From positions 62,001 to 126,000 of IMG/VR virus record IMGVR_UViG_3300034063_001054: a DNA stretch of 64,000 nucleotides. One strand, 5' to 3'. The position numbers and the translations under genes are program-made. This DNA is from a virus. Shown here one piece after another: positions 24,828-33,143 of the stretch. Each line of letters begins with the position of its first letter. Position 1 is the first letter of the stretch. The notes below the pieces were generated by a model, which saw nothing but the letters and a program-made list of their open reading frames with translations, did not search any database and had not been told where the DNA came from.

Positions 24828-27446
24828 ATGGAAAGAGCAGCAAATTTACTTAAAGAAATAATATTAACTAAAGAAGATATATTATCTGAAGCAAAAAAAA
24901 TTGGTATTGATAAATTACCATTTGGATATCGTTCAATTAGTAGTTTCATCGATGGAAAAACGATGGATATACATTACAACAAACATTATAAAGGTTATGT
25001 TGATAAATTGAATAAAGCCTTATCTAAAAAGAACTATGGTGATGTTGAATTGGAGAACATTATTAAATCCATTTCGAAGTATAATAAAACAATAAGGAAT
25101 AATGCTGGTGGTGCTTTTAATCATGCTTTATTTTGGAAAATGTTGTCCCCAAAAAAACAAGAAATACCAACTGAGATAAAAAACAAAATTATTAAAGATT
25201 TCGGTTCAATTAATACATTCAAAAAAGAATTCACCGAAATAGCAAAGGATAGATTTGGTTCAGGTTGGTGTTGGTTAATATTGACAAAAAACAACAGACT
25301 TAAAATTATGTCAACACCCAACCAAGACAATCCACTAATGAACATAGTTGATGGGGGTGGATTTCCTATTCTTGGTCTTGATGTATGGGAACACGCATAT
25401 TATCTCAAATATCAAAACAAAAGAGATGAATATATTGAAAATTTTTGGGATGTTGTCAATTGGGAGTTTGTTAATAAATTATATACAGATAAAAAGAAAA
25501 CTAAGTTAACTGAATCAGTTAAAACTAAAAAATTAATCAAAGAAGAAGTTGAGGTATTAAACCCAAACGGAAGACTAAATCCTATTTTTGTTCAAACAAT
25601 ATTGAAGAAAGTTTATCCAAAATGTTCTCCTGAAATTATTAGGGATTACAATCCTGATACTCGTATTGAATCACCTTGTTATGGTAAAATCCAAACTGAG
25701 TTATGTAAAACAAACTATGGTGTTATTGGTGGAAAATATGCTGTAAGTCAAAGGGGTGGAACTGGTGAATGGTCGGTTGTTAATTGGTTTGATGCTAACA
25801 CTCGAATTAGTGATAAGATATTAGAGTTTTATGAAAAATATAATAGTAAAAACTATGATTTGGAAACTTGGTTTAATATTATGGGAAAAACTCTGTTTGG
25901 TGATGAGGGAAAGTTTACCAATAGTTTGGCAAATATAGTTTTAAATCCAAAAACAAAAAAAGGAACTTTGGATAGAGGTATTGAAAGGGAAAAAATTGCG
26001 ATTGAAATATTCAACACTAAAAACAAAAATTCACAAATAACACAATTTTGTGATGGTGATACAAGGGACAAGTATAAAGGACAAGATATGTTTGTAACCG
26101 AAGATGGTGTAAGTAAATACGTTCAGGTTAAACCAACTACGGATTTATATGAAACGAGGGACAAACAAGGTAATACTATCTATATCTTCAAAAGTAAAAA
26201 TGTATATAATACAAATAATATTCAAATTTTTGCATTTGTTGATGATAAAAATAACTATATATTTTTTGATTTTAATGAGGTTGATATTGAGGATGGTGGA
26301 ACACAATCAAAAGAAAGATATTCTTACGTTTTTAATTCAAAAAATAAAAAATTCCAATCCCAATTTTTAAAATTAAAAAAAATTAACATTACTGAAAATA
26401 TGAACTCAACAATAATAATAACTAAAGAACAAGCTCAAATAATGAATTTTTTAATATCCGAGGACATTAAGATTAATAATAATCAGTTAGATATTAATAG
26501 TATCATTAAAAGAGAATTACAAAAGTTAAGACCTATTCCCACTGAAATGAATGCGGCTAAAGAAGCAATTAATAATATTGTAACAGCTGAAATAAGTCGT
26601 GGTAAGTTAAATTTTAGTAGAACAATTGATTCTTTATTTAATTTAAACTTATCAACAGTTTCGGACAGAAATAAATATAGGTTCAATAACTACTATTATA
26701 GATTTTATAGAAGTAGAACGAGAGGTTTAGATTTTGAAGGTTTAATTTCCGGTTTAATTGATGGAGATATTTCTGAAGACATTAATTCTCCATATGATTT
26801 GATTACAAAAGATGGAAAAAAAATATCTATAAAAATAGTAAGAAATTTAAGTGAAAGTCCTGTATTGAAATCAGCAAAAGGAAATATACAAAGTTTTATC
26901 GAGAATTATAATGGTTCTGATGAAAACAAACAAATGTTGATTACACAAGCAAAAAATGAAAATCTTCTAAGTTTTTTAATAAGTTCGGGTAACAACGATT
27001 ATATAAATATTGCTGAGGATTTAGTTGATTTCATACTACCTGACATTGATGGATTATTAATCGGTGTTCCCAACGAGAATTTTAACATCGACTTATTTTA
27101 TTTTGACAGAGAGGGAATTAAATCGTTGGCTTTAGAACCTGGTAATTTAGGTGCACCAAAAACCAAAGGGTCACAACAGATTAGATTCAAAAAATCAGTT
27201 TTCCAAAAAACACCAAGTGAAGGAAATAGATTGGTTGGAAAAATATATTTCCCAATAATCTCAGAACAAGAATATATTGATTTTTTAGTTGGTAATGAAA
27301 AAACAAAAGAAACATTATCATTACTTAATCGTTTTGGGAGTAAGTACAACATAAGAAACTTAGGTGGTAATATACCACAAGATATTATCCATAGTTTGTC
27401 TGACAACGAAAACTTCAAACAAGACATACTTAATTTGTTGGATTGA
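24828..27446 (+). CDS. Fe/Mn superoxide dismutase fused to nuclease-like C-terminal region
   Basis: An 872-aa protein from ATG 24828 (an ATG at 24810 would add 6 residues). Residues ~25-220 are a complete Fe/Mn-SOD: MDIHYNKHYKGYVDKLN (ligand H49), NNAGGAFNHALFW (ligand H99, with the AGG typical of Mn-type enzymes), GSGWCWL, NQDNPLM and GLDVWEHAYYLKYQN (ligands D185, H189). A linker leads to ~640 further residues. Around 380-440 lie GIEREKIAIEIF, KGQDMFV (D420) and VQVKP (Q433, K435), a D...QxK arrangement like Mrr/PD-(D/E)XK nucleases. The remainder is unrecognised; a second possible core is DFEGLISGLIDG...YDLITKDGKKISIKIV. The leader MERAANLLKEIILTKED resembles a T4 capsid-targeting peptide. 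SOD converts superoxide to peroxide and oxygen. A SOD-nuclease fusion is unknown to me. Confidence 0.85.
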   Translation: MERAANLLKEIILTKEDILSEAKKIGIDKLPFGYRSISSFIDGKTMDIHYNKHYKGYVDKLNKALSKKNYGDVELENIIKSISKYNKTIRNNAGGAFNHALFWKMLSPKKQEIPTEIKNKIIKDFGSINTFKKEFTEIAKDRFGSGWCWLILTKNNRLKIMSTPNQDNPLMNIVDGGGFPILGLDVWEHAYYLKYQNKRDEYIENFWDVVNWEFVNKLYTDKKKTKLTESVKTKKLIKEEVEVLNPNGRLNPIFVQTILKKVYPKCSPEIIRDYNPDTRIESPCYGKIQTELCKTNYGVIGGKYAVSQRGGTGEWSVVNWFDANTRISDKILEFYEKYNSKNYDLETWFNIMGKTLFGDEGKFTNSLANIVLNPKTKKGTLDRGIEREKIAIEIFNTKNKNSQITQFCDGDTRDKYKGQDMFVTEDGVSKYVQVKPTTDLYETRDKQGNTIYIFKSKNVYNTNNIQIFAFVDDKNNYIFFDFNEVDIEDGGTQSKERYSYVFNSKNKKFQSQFLKLKKINITENMNSTIIITKEQAQIMNFLISEDIKINNNQLDINSIIKRELQKLRPIPTEMNAAKEAINNIVTAEISRGKLNFSRTIDSLFNLNLSTVSDRNKYRFNNYYYRFYRSRTRGLDFEGLISGLIDGDISEDINSPYDLITKDGKKISIKIVRNLSESPVLKSAKGNIQSFIENYNGSDENKQMLITQAKNENLLSFLISSGNNDYINIAEDLVDFILPDIDGLLIGVPNENFNIDLFYFDREGIKSLALEPGNLGAPKTKGSQQIRFKKSVFQKTPSEGNRLVGKIYFPIISEQEYIDFLVGNEKTKETLSLLNRFGSKYNIRNLGGNIPQDIIHSLSDNENFKQDILNLLD

Positions 27447-27453
27447 TATTTAT
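27447..27453 (+). promoter_or_regulatory. TATTTAT element upstream of neck gene
   Basis: The heptamer lies 15 nt before the ATG at 27469, directly after the stop of the SOD-fusion gene. Confidence 0.45.
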
Positions 27454-27468
27454 ATATAAAAACTAATT

Positions 27469-28590
27469 ATGTCTATAATTCCTGAACCAGATAGAACCCA
27501 ACTTTACACTAAATTGAGACATCTTTTAGGTGCACCACTAAGGGCTGTGGAATTGGAAGATGAAATGTTAGATTCTTTATTAGAACTATCTATTGAGGAT
27601 TATGCTCAATACGTACAAGATTGGTTAATTGAATCACAATGGACTTCACTATATAACTTAAACTTAGATACTGAATCTTTAACCAAAGCATTCATAACTA
27701 AAGATTTAAAGTTCGAGGAAAGATATACTTATGCTTATTCTAAAATTGTTGGTTTACAAGCAGGTGGAGATTCTGTAATGAAAAAGGACTATATACAACT
27801 TGTACCTGGTCAACAAATTTATGAGATACCAGCAGGTCGTGAATTAAATGAGCTATTATGGTTTACACCATCAGAACTTAATAACTTACTATTTGACCCT
27901 TGGACATTTGGTGCTTTGGGTGGTGTTGGTTTAGGTGGCCCCGCGGGTTATTCTCAAATGGGTTACTCAGGTTCATACTTTATGATGCCAGCATTCGATA
28001 TGTTATTAAGAATGCAAGAAATTAATATTCAAAGAAGAATTATTGCAGGTGACTTAACATACAGAGTAACGGCTTTACCTGAAGGTAAAAAAGCAATCCA
28101 TTTAATGCAAACACCAGGTGGTAAATTTGACTTCGGTAATGCAACTTTAATGAGAGGTAAAGTTTGGTATTGGTATTATGAAGTTGATGGTGCAGACAGA
28201 GATGATTGTTTAAAGAAAAATCCTGATATAATTAGATTACCATCTGATGTTCCACTAGAAAAGATTAGTTGGATTGATTTAAATAATCCTGCCCAAATAT
28301 GGGTTCGTAAATGGTTTTTTGCTTATGCTAAAGAGGCCTTGTCTAGAGTTAGAGGTAAGTTTAGTGGTGCACTCAAAACACCTGATGCCGAACTTACATT
28401 AGAATATCAAACTTTACAAACTGAAGCTAAGGACGAAAAAGACAAATTGAGAGAGGAATTAATTGGTGCTGAAGGTAAATTAACAAGATTAAAACCTGAA
28501 AAGGTTATGGAAAGAGAAGCATTAATAGCTGAAAACTTAAATAAAGTAAAAAAACTTACTGCTTTACCAAGACAAATTTATGTAATTTAA
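27469..28590 (+). CDS. Neck protein, gp13-like
   Basis: A 373-aa protein. The N-terminus, RTQLYTKLRHLLGAPLRAVE with LEDEMLDSLLELSIEDY, follows the opening of T4-like gp13 neck proteins ('...Lg.PvieieltdeQiddri.eAle'). The middle contains QLVPGQQIYEIPAGRELNEL and a Gly-rich loop, followed by a strand and helix domain with WIDLNNPAQIWVRKWFFAYA, close to 'd....w...ya.AlaKe.lG..RgKf' of that family (here AKEALSRVRGKFSG). The C-terminal ~60 residues are a charged coiled coil. gp13 and gp14 close the filled head and make the tail attachment site. It is transcribed away from the tail operon, followed after 8 nt by a small protein. Confidence 0.75.
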   Translation: MSIIPEPDRTQLYTKLRHLLGAPLRAVELEDEMLDSLLELSIEDYAQYVQDWLIESQWTSLYNLNLDTESLTKAFITKDLKFEERYTYAYSKIVGLQAGGDSVMKKDYIQLVPGQQIYEIPAGRELNELLWFTPSELNNLLFDPWTFGALGGVGLGGPAGYSQMGYSGSYFMMPAFDMLLRMQEINIQRRIIAGDLTYRVTALPEGKKAIHLMQTPGGKFDFGNATLMRGKVWYWYYEVDGADRDDCLKKNPDIIRLPSDVPLEKISWIDLNNPAQIWVRKWFFAYAKEALSRVRGKFSGALKTPDAELTLEYQTLQTEAKDEKDKLREELIGAEGKLTRLKPEKVMEREALIAENLNKVKKLTALPRQIYVI

Positions 28591-28598
28591 TTATAATT

Positions 28599-28958
28599 AT
28601 GACAACAATAAATTCAGAACTAGTCAGAAAACAATTCGGGGAAGTGTCAAAAACAATTCGTTATGGTCAATCAGTTTCGACCAAAATCAAAAAGGTAGTT
28701 AATACCCCAACCTATACAACAAATGGGGAATATCTTTTAGTTGTAAAAGATGTCGATAATTGTACAATTACTTTAGATGGTTATACAACAGAATCCATTA
28801 AAATAAAAGTTCTTACAAAAACAAATATTGTACCCAAATATTCTTTAATTGATGACCAATATGAGGAAATCGAAATTGATAATGGGGCTTGTGTAGAATT
28901 AGAATATGTTGAGGGTAATTGGTACATAATATCCTCCGATGGTATGAAGTTAGAATAA
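28599..28958 (+). CDS. Small beta-rich virion-type protein, unknown
   Basis: A 119-aa protein of unknown function. The N-terminal 35 residues are basic (RKQFGEVSKTIRYGQSVSTK). The rest alternates short strands (EYLLVVKDVDNCTITLDGY, then CVELEYVEGNWYIISSDG), a layout like small beta-barrel proteins that decorate virions; the GNWYIISSDG end is common in phage fibre-like domains. It starts 8 nt after the gp13-like gene and is followed by a terminator, so it closes that operon and is probably structural. No catalytic motif was seen. Confidence 0.6.
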   Translation: MTTINSELVRKQFGEVSKTIRYGQSVSTKIKKVVNTPTYTTNGEYLLVVKDVDNCTITLDGYTTESIKIKVLTKTNIVPKYSLIDDQYEEIEIDNGACVELEYVEGNWYIISSDGMKLE

Positions 28959-28963
28959 AAACT

Positions 28964-28993
28964 AAACCCCACCTTTAAGGATGGGGGTTTTTA
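28964..28993 (+). terminator. Intrinsic terminator after neck operon
   Basis: AAACCCC-ACC and GG-AT-GGGG(G)TTT form a GC-rich stem followed by TTTTTATT, directly after the stop at 28958. Confidence 0.8.
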
Positions 28994-29002
28994 TTATTAA
29001 CA

Positions 29003-29009
29003 TATTTAT
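29003..29009 (+). promoter_or_regulatory. TATTTAT element before 92-aa gene
   Basis: The heptamer lies 14 nt before ATG 29024, just downstream of a terminator, so the following gene is its own transcription unit. Confidence 0.5.
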
Positions 29010-29023
29010 CAAATAAAAAGATT

Positions 29024-29302
29024 ATGAAAAAAGTAGTAAAAATAACAGAAAAAGATTTATCAAAACTAACTAAGAAAGTTGTTACTGAACTTGAACGAGT
29101 TTATGGTCATTCAGAAATAGACAAATTGTACTCAAGACTTGGTGATGATGAAGATGTACAATTGGATGATTCATCGGGTGAGTTGTCAGGTAAAATAACA
29201 AAAAAGGTTGATATCGTTATAGATTTGCTTGAACAAGGTATCAGAAAAAAAGATTGGGTTAAAGTATCCCGAGCATTATCGTACTTAGAGACAAAGTTTT
29301 AA
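29024..29302 (+). CDS. Small acidic helical protein, unknown
   Basis: A 92-aa protein of unknown function, MKKVVKITEKDLSKLTKKVV followed by an acidic loop (LGDDEDVQLDDSSGELSG) and a C-terminal helix pair (VDIVIDLLEQGIRKKDWVKV). It has no recognised motif, no signal peptide and no cysteines. It is a monocistronic unit, bounded by a terminator on each side and a TATTTAT element in front, which suggests a deliberately expressed product. The basic, helical first 20 residues resemble scaffold or internal-protein leaders, but this is speculative. Confidence 0.6.
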   Translation: MKKVVKITEKDLSKLTKKVVTELERVYGHSEIDKLYSRLGDDEDVQLDDSSGELSGKITKKVDIVIDLLEQGIRKKDWVKVSRALSYLETKF

Positions 29303-29310
29303 TAAAAAAA

Positions 29311-29339
29311 ATCCCCACCTATTAAGAGTGGGGTTTTTT
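29311..29339 (+). terminator. Intrinsic terminator, possibly bidirectional
   Basis: CCCCAC and GTGGGG pair around a 9-nt loop with TTTTTT after it and AAAAAAA before it, so it could stop transcripts from both the 92-aa gene and the converging lipoprotein gene. Confidence 0.8.
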
Positions 29340-29340
29340 G

Positions 29341-29511
29341 TTACTTCATTACATAAGTGTTTTGTTGTGTTGGTGTCTTTTCACCCAAGTTTCTATTTCC
29401 ATACCAACTACCATTTCCTGTACATTTTTTTCTTTTTTTGTAAACTGGATTACCACAAGATGTTAACCCAATCGTTAAAATTACTAAAATTAAAAAGATA
29501 AGTTTTTTCAT
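29341..29511 (-). CDS. Small phage-encoded lipoprotein
   Basis: A 56-aa protein. It begins MKKLIFLILVILTIGLTSCG: two lysines, a 14-residue hydrophobic stretch and a lipobox LTSC with lipidated Cys19. The mature part is 38 residues, basic at first (VYKKRKKCTGNGSWYGN) and hydrophilic after. Bacteroidota lipoproteins typically show this form. Small phage lipoproteins are often superinfection-exclusion or receptor-blocking factors, and that is the likeliest role, but nothing in the sequence proves it. It lies between two terminator-bounded units, downstream of DNA polymerase, with a TATTTAT 11 nt before its ATG at 29511. Confidence 0.75.
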   Translation of the reverse strand: MKKLIFLILVILTIGLTSCGNPVYKKRKKCTGNGSWYGNRNLGEKTPTQQNTYVMK

Positions 29512-29522
29512 AAGTTTTTTTT

Positions 29523-29529
29523 ATAAATA
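29523..29529 (-). promoter_or_regulatory. TATTTAT element before lipoprotein gene
   Basis: The heptamer lies on the minus strand 11 nt before ATG 29511; it overlaps the spacer that follows the start of the converging unit, 3 nt below the DNA polymerase stop. Confidence 0.45.
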
Positions 29530-29531
29530 GT

Positions 29532-32249
29532 TTAATCAATATATTGTTCCCATCCTTCTTCAGCCAAATCGTAAATATAGTTGGGGTCAATTCCTCTTTT
29601 GTTCCAATACTCTATTTCTTTTGGTTCTAAATCTAACAAATCCTCTTTGATTCTATCTTGGTCTTTTTCTTCAAATGGTACTCCATTAATTAGTTCACAT
29701 TGTTGTTGTGTATAGAATTGTCTTTTCTCAGGGTTATCAATAATTAAAGTATCTCTAACTTCTTGTTTGAATACAACTAATAAAGGTTCAATACGATTAT
29801 TGAAAGTTGTTATTGCTCTTGCTACATTATAATCACCCAACATATCAGGATTATTCTCAATGTCATTTGGATTTAACATATAACAATTTAATACCACTTC
29901 ATCTTTCTTCTTTTGAACATCTCCGTGACTTGCTTTGACACCATTATTAACATAATAAATCACCTCACCAAGATTCACCTTTAGATTGTGTTTAATAGCC
30001 AGTTCCATATGCGCCATTCTAGACATGGCACCACCTGATTTGGTTGTTTGTTTTGACCTCTCAATATAATCCTTAATACTCAACTTAACTTTTGCTCTTT
30101 GTGCAATTTTAAGAAGGGGGATTTCTTTGTTATAGATTTTAGTTAAGTATTCATAATACCATTCAACAAACTTCTGTCCCTCACCTTCCAATAATAATCT
30201 AATTGCTTTATCCAAATATTCCTCAATGTATAATGGAAGTTTTTTGGATTTGATTGAGTTACCAGTCAATTTGATTTTACCATTATGTTCCATCGTTGCA
30301 TAATTCTTACGAGCAAGATTAATACAAGATTTCCAAGTTCCATCACAATCTAATGCCATTTCACCCTTCATAAAGGTGTCGTTGAACTCAGCAACATCAG
30401 CATCATAACCTTTATATTCTTTTCCTTTCTTAACTTTCCAATTAAGACCTTTACCAATATAAACTCTATCATCAACACCACCTTCAGGTAATGAGAAGTT
30501 CATACCATCCGTATCACATACCAACGCAGTATAACCCCTCTTCATAAAGAACTTTAACATTTGACGAAGATATTGTCTTCCTGTACAAGTAATCTGTTCA
30601 CCCATATACATATCACCCCAAGCAAACACTTGTGGAGCTGATAAAGCACCAAACATTGAGTTGATAAAAATCTTAATGGGTAATTGTTTTCTATCGTAGG
30701 ACAATGATTTTTTCTTATCCTTGTCATACCATTCAGCTGCTAAGTTCTTGTATTTGATACGAGCACTTCTAAAATAAGACAACATACCTTTCATAGCCCC
30801 CATAATATCACAATCAGGGAAAACATCGTGTACTAATTGAATAGATGGATAAAGAGATGAGTAGTCAAGTTTTAATACATCCTTCGAATAACCCACTCTT
30901 AACAATCTTGATAATCCACCAACAAAATCTTTCTTTTGTTCTTTTTGGGGGATGGCCAATTTATACTTATAAGACCAAGCCATCATAAGCATCTTCCACA
31001 AAGTGGCTGTCCCCATGGTGGAAACTCTTTCATATGTTGTTGGAATCATCGATGCCAACATAAATGTTCCTTGATTAAACTCATCATCCACCTTCAAGGT
31101 TTCTTCCAAGTCATCATCCAAGTATCGTTCAACAATATTATCACCAGTTGTTTTGATATAGATACCAGGATATTTTTTATCCAAGTCGTTGTATTCAGGT
31201 TTGTCGGCCTTTTTGTATTTACCATTCTTAACATTTAACCAATACTCTTCTTTCTTGGCGTACATTGAACCGATATCAGTATGTCCAATATAAACTCGGT
31301 CTTCAGCTTCAGCATTGATGTATTGGGTAATATATTTAAGACCAGCGGATTTGATGTTTGAGTTGATTGCTTGTGCTCTTCTAACGGAGTGTAGAATATC
31401 AATAACATTATATCCCCACATTCCAATCTGTGTATATTCCTCAACTTCATTAGCAAGTTTTAACATACCCTTGGTTTGTTTCATATTATATTCTGGATGT
31501 AAAGTTTTGCATATCTTTTTGATATCCAAATGTAGAGCTTTACATCTTTCCATAATCCAATACCAGTCGAAGTTGAATGAATTGTATCCACCAATGATTG
31601 ATGGTTTAACTTCATCTATTGTTCTAAAGAACTCAACAATACCAGCTCGTTCTTGGTCTTCATTGGCACATTCGATTACTTTTTGTAGTCCTTTATTTGT
31701 TTTGATTCCAATCATAAAGATTCGACCATCTTTAGGTTCTAAAGAGGTCGTTTCTAAGTCGAATCCTAATCTTGTAATGTCATTGTATTCTTCATAACCC
31801 TTAAACAATCTTTTTTCCTTTTGGATAAGGTATTGTTCTACTGGTGATGGTATAAGGAAGTATTCTTTAGTATTATCTCCATATGGGTCAATTCCTCCTT
31901 CTTTGAAGAATTGCATTAAACTTCTATATCCTTTTAAAGATTTAACCAAAAACTTTAGACCTTTTTCTAATCGTTCATTTCCACCAGTATCCAATTTCTC
32001 AATTAGGATTCCGTGTTTGGTCATTGCTTCTTTTTGAAGTCCTTTGGATGATTTGTAAAAGTTAAGTCCGTGGAGGTCACCAACCCAAGCAAATGGGGTG
32101 AATGTATCTTTTCTAATTTCTTTCCCTTTTCCAGGGATTTCTTTGATTTTGAAAATGTTTTCTGTTGCCCAATCATATTCTATGGCAACGATGTGCTCTT
32201 CGGGGTCGTTTCCGTTTAAGAAACTTTCGATTTCTTCAGGTGTAATCAT
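29532..32249 (-). CDS. Family-B DNA polymerase (T4 gp43-like)
   Basis: A 905-aa protein, close to T4 gp43 (898 aa). The 3'-5' exonuclease has ExoI GFDLETTSLEP (D164, E166) and ExoII YNSFNFDWYWI near residue 223; the polymerase has motif A VLKLDYSSLYPSIQ near 460, motif B KIFINSMFGALSAP near 523, and motif C VCDTDGMNF near 578. All catalytic acids are present, so a replicative, proofreading polymerase is expected. No intein is visible in it. The gene stands alone between the lipoprotein gene and the 250-aa structural gene. Its 5' leader contains a 6-bp hairpin at 32281-32297 that could regulate translation, as T4 gp43 does on its own mRNA. Confidence 0.95.
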   Translation of the reverse strand: MITPEEIESFLNGNDPEEHIVAIEYDWATENIFKIKEIPGKGKEIRKDTFTPFAWVGDLHGLNFYKSSKGLQKEAMTKHGILIEKLDTGGNERLEKGLKFLVKSLKGYRSLMQFFKEGGIDPYGDNTKEYFLIPSPVEQYLIQKEKRLFKGYEEYNDITRLGFDLETTSLEPKDGRIFMIGIKTNKGLQKVIECANEDQERAGIVEFFRTIDEVKPSIIGGYNSFNFDWYWIMERCKALHLDIKKICKTLHPEYNMKQTKGMLKLANEVEEYTQIGMWGYNVIDILHSVRRAQAINSNIKSAGLKYITQYINAEAEDRVYIGHTDIGSMYAKKEEYWLNVKNGKYKKADKPEYNDLDKKYPGIYIKTTGDNIVERYLDDDLEETLKVDDEFNQGTFMLASMIPTTYERVSTMGTATLWKMLMMAWSYKYKLAIPQKEQKKDFVGGLSRLLRVGYSKDVLKLDYSSLYPSIQLVHDVFPDCDIMGAMKGMLSYFRSARIKYKNLAAEWYDKDKKKSLSYDRKQLPIKIFINSMFGALSAPQVFAWGDMYMGEQITCTGRQYLRQMLKFFMKRGYTALVCDTDGMNFSLPEGGVDDRVYIGKGLNWKVKKGKEYKGYDADVAEFNDTFMKGEMALDCDGTWKSCINLARKNYATMEHNGKIKLTGNSIKSKKLPLYIEEYLDKAIRLLLEGEGQKFVEWYYEYLTKIYNKEIPLLKIAQRAKVKLSIKDYIERSKQTTKSGGAMSRMAHMELAIKHNLKVNLGEVIYYVNNGVKASHGDVQKKKDEVVLNCYMLNPNDIENNPDMLGDYNVARAITTFNNRIEPLLVVFKQEVRDTLIIDNPEKRQFYTQQQCELINGVPFEEKDQDRIKEDLLDLEPKEIEYWNKRGIDPNYIYDLAEEGWEQYID

Positions 32250-32280
32250 TATTATATTTTTATAAGTTCAGTATATTAGC

Positions 32281-32297
32281 TGTCATACTGGATGACA
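32281..32297 (-). promoter_or_regulatory. Leader hairpin of DNA polymerase mRNA
   Basis: TGTCAT-ACTGG-ATGACA is a perfect 6-bp inverted repeat with a 5-nt loop lying between the TATTTAT at 32312-32318 and the polymerase ATG at 32249. It sits 31 nt before the ATG. A translational operator bound by the polymerase would parallel T4 gene 43, but this is inference. Confidence 0.45.
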
Positions 32298-32311
32298 TTT
32301 ACCTTGTCCTT

Positions 32312-32318
32312 ATAAATA
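32312..32318 (-). promoter_or_regulatory. TATTTAT element upstream of DNA polymerase
   Basis: The heptamer lies 62 nt before the polymerase ATG, the longest spacing of the set, leaving room for the hairpin leader. Confidence 0.4.
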
Positions 32319-32344
32319 TAAAATGAAGAACTAATTAAGTCAAA

Positions 32345-33097
32345 TTACAAATCAGGAAAAATACTATTAGTGGTTATGTCGAAAGTGTAGGAAATAGGAT
32401 AAGTTACAGCTAAATTAGTGAATACTGATGTACCATCTAAATCCGTATAATCATCACCAGTTATAACTTGAGCATATCCTATTGTTGTACCTGAATTAAT
32501 TGTTATTGCTGATGTAATTGTAATACCTGTACCAGTTATTTGACCTAATGTATTTGTGAAAGTTAAATCTAATTGATTGTTTAATTGTTGTGATGAAGTT
32601 ATAACATAATCAACATTTACTGAACCTGATGTTACAATACTTGTTAAATTAAGATTAATTGTTAGTCCAGTTGCAGGGCCATTTATACAACAAGGAAACT
32701 CTGATACATAACAACTATCATATTCCAAATCATCAGCAATATAAGATTCTTGTACATTAATATATAACTTTTCTCTAATAGGTAAAATTAATACACCATC
32801 AGAACTTCTTAACATAAATTGACCCTCGAATCTTCCTACTCTATTTGTGTCTCTATTTTGAAATTGATAGTATAAATAATATTCAGGGTCAGCATTAGGG
32901 TCAACATTTGTTTTTTCAACAAATCCCGCAGGTCTCGATGTAATCTTTGGAACACCAGTCTCCACATCCATCATTGAAAAGAATAATGCCGATTCTTCGA
33001 TTAACGACATAAAATTATCATAATCCAATCTGCCATTCTTCACCACCTGAAGCTTAAGGAGGGGTAGGGTTGCGTTCTTTTTAATAAAGAATTCCAT
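32345..33097 (-). CDS. Virion structural protein, BppU-N-like domain plus beta C-terminus
   Basis: A 250-aa protein. Residues 1-135 read like the N-terminal beta domain of phage upper-baseplate proteins: SALFFSMMDVETGVPKI, then YYLYYQFQNRDTNRVGRFEG and DGVLILPIREKLYINVQES, matching 'mtD..g.....i....d..tG.y.g.f.i...dg..l.iPi...l.I.i'. Residues 135-250 are a Thr/Asn-rich beta domain starting with a Cys-Cys pair, of the Ig-like type also seen in the sheath insertion. The gene is oriented like the polymerase but has its own TATTTAT 13 nt upstream. It is probably a baseplate or fibre attachment protein. Confidence 0.5.
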   Translation of the reverse strand: MEFFIKKNATLPLLKLQVVKNGRLDYDNFMSLIEESALFFSMMDVETGVPKITSRPAGFVEKTNVDPNADPEYYLYYQFQNRDTNRVGRFEGQFMLRSSDGVLILPIREKLYINVQESYIADDLEYDSCYVSEFPCCINGPATGLTINLNLTSIVTSGSVNVDYVITSSQQLNNQLDLTFTNTLGQITGTGITITSAITINSGTTIGYAQVITGDDYTDLDGTSVFTNLAVTYPISYTFDITTNSIFPDL

Positions 33098-33110
33098 TTA
33101 GTTTTTATAT

Positions 33111-33137
33111 ATAAATACTCTTTTGTATGGTATTTAT
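33111..33137. promoter_or_regulatory. Divergent pair of TATTTAT elements
   Basis: One copy (33111-33117, minus strand) faces the 250-aa gene at 13 nt from its ATG. The other (33131-33137, plus strand) lies 6 nt before ATG 33144. The head-to-head pair in a 46-nt gap shows that the element is oriented with transcription. Confidence 0.6.
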
Positions 33138-33143
33138 ATTTGT

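Noticed and set aside
31315-31797. Plus-strand frame of 160 codons opposite DNA polymerase
   Set aside because: Antisense shadow of the conserved exonuclease domain; no promoter-like element.
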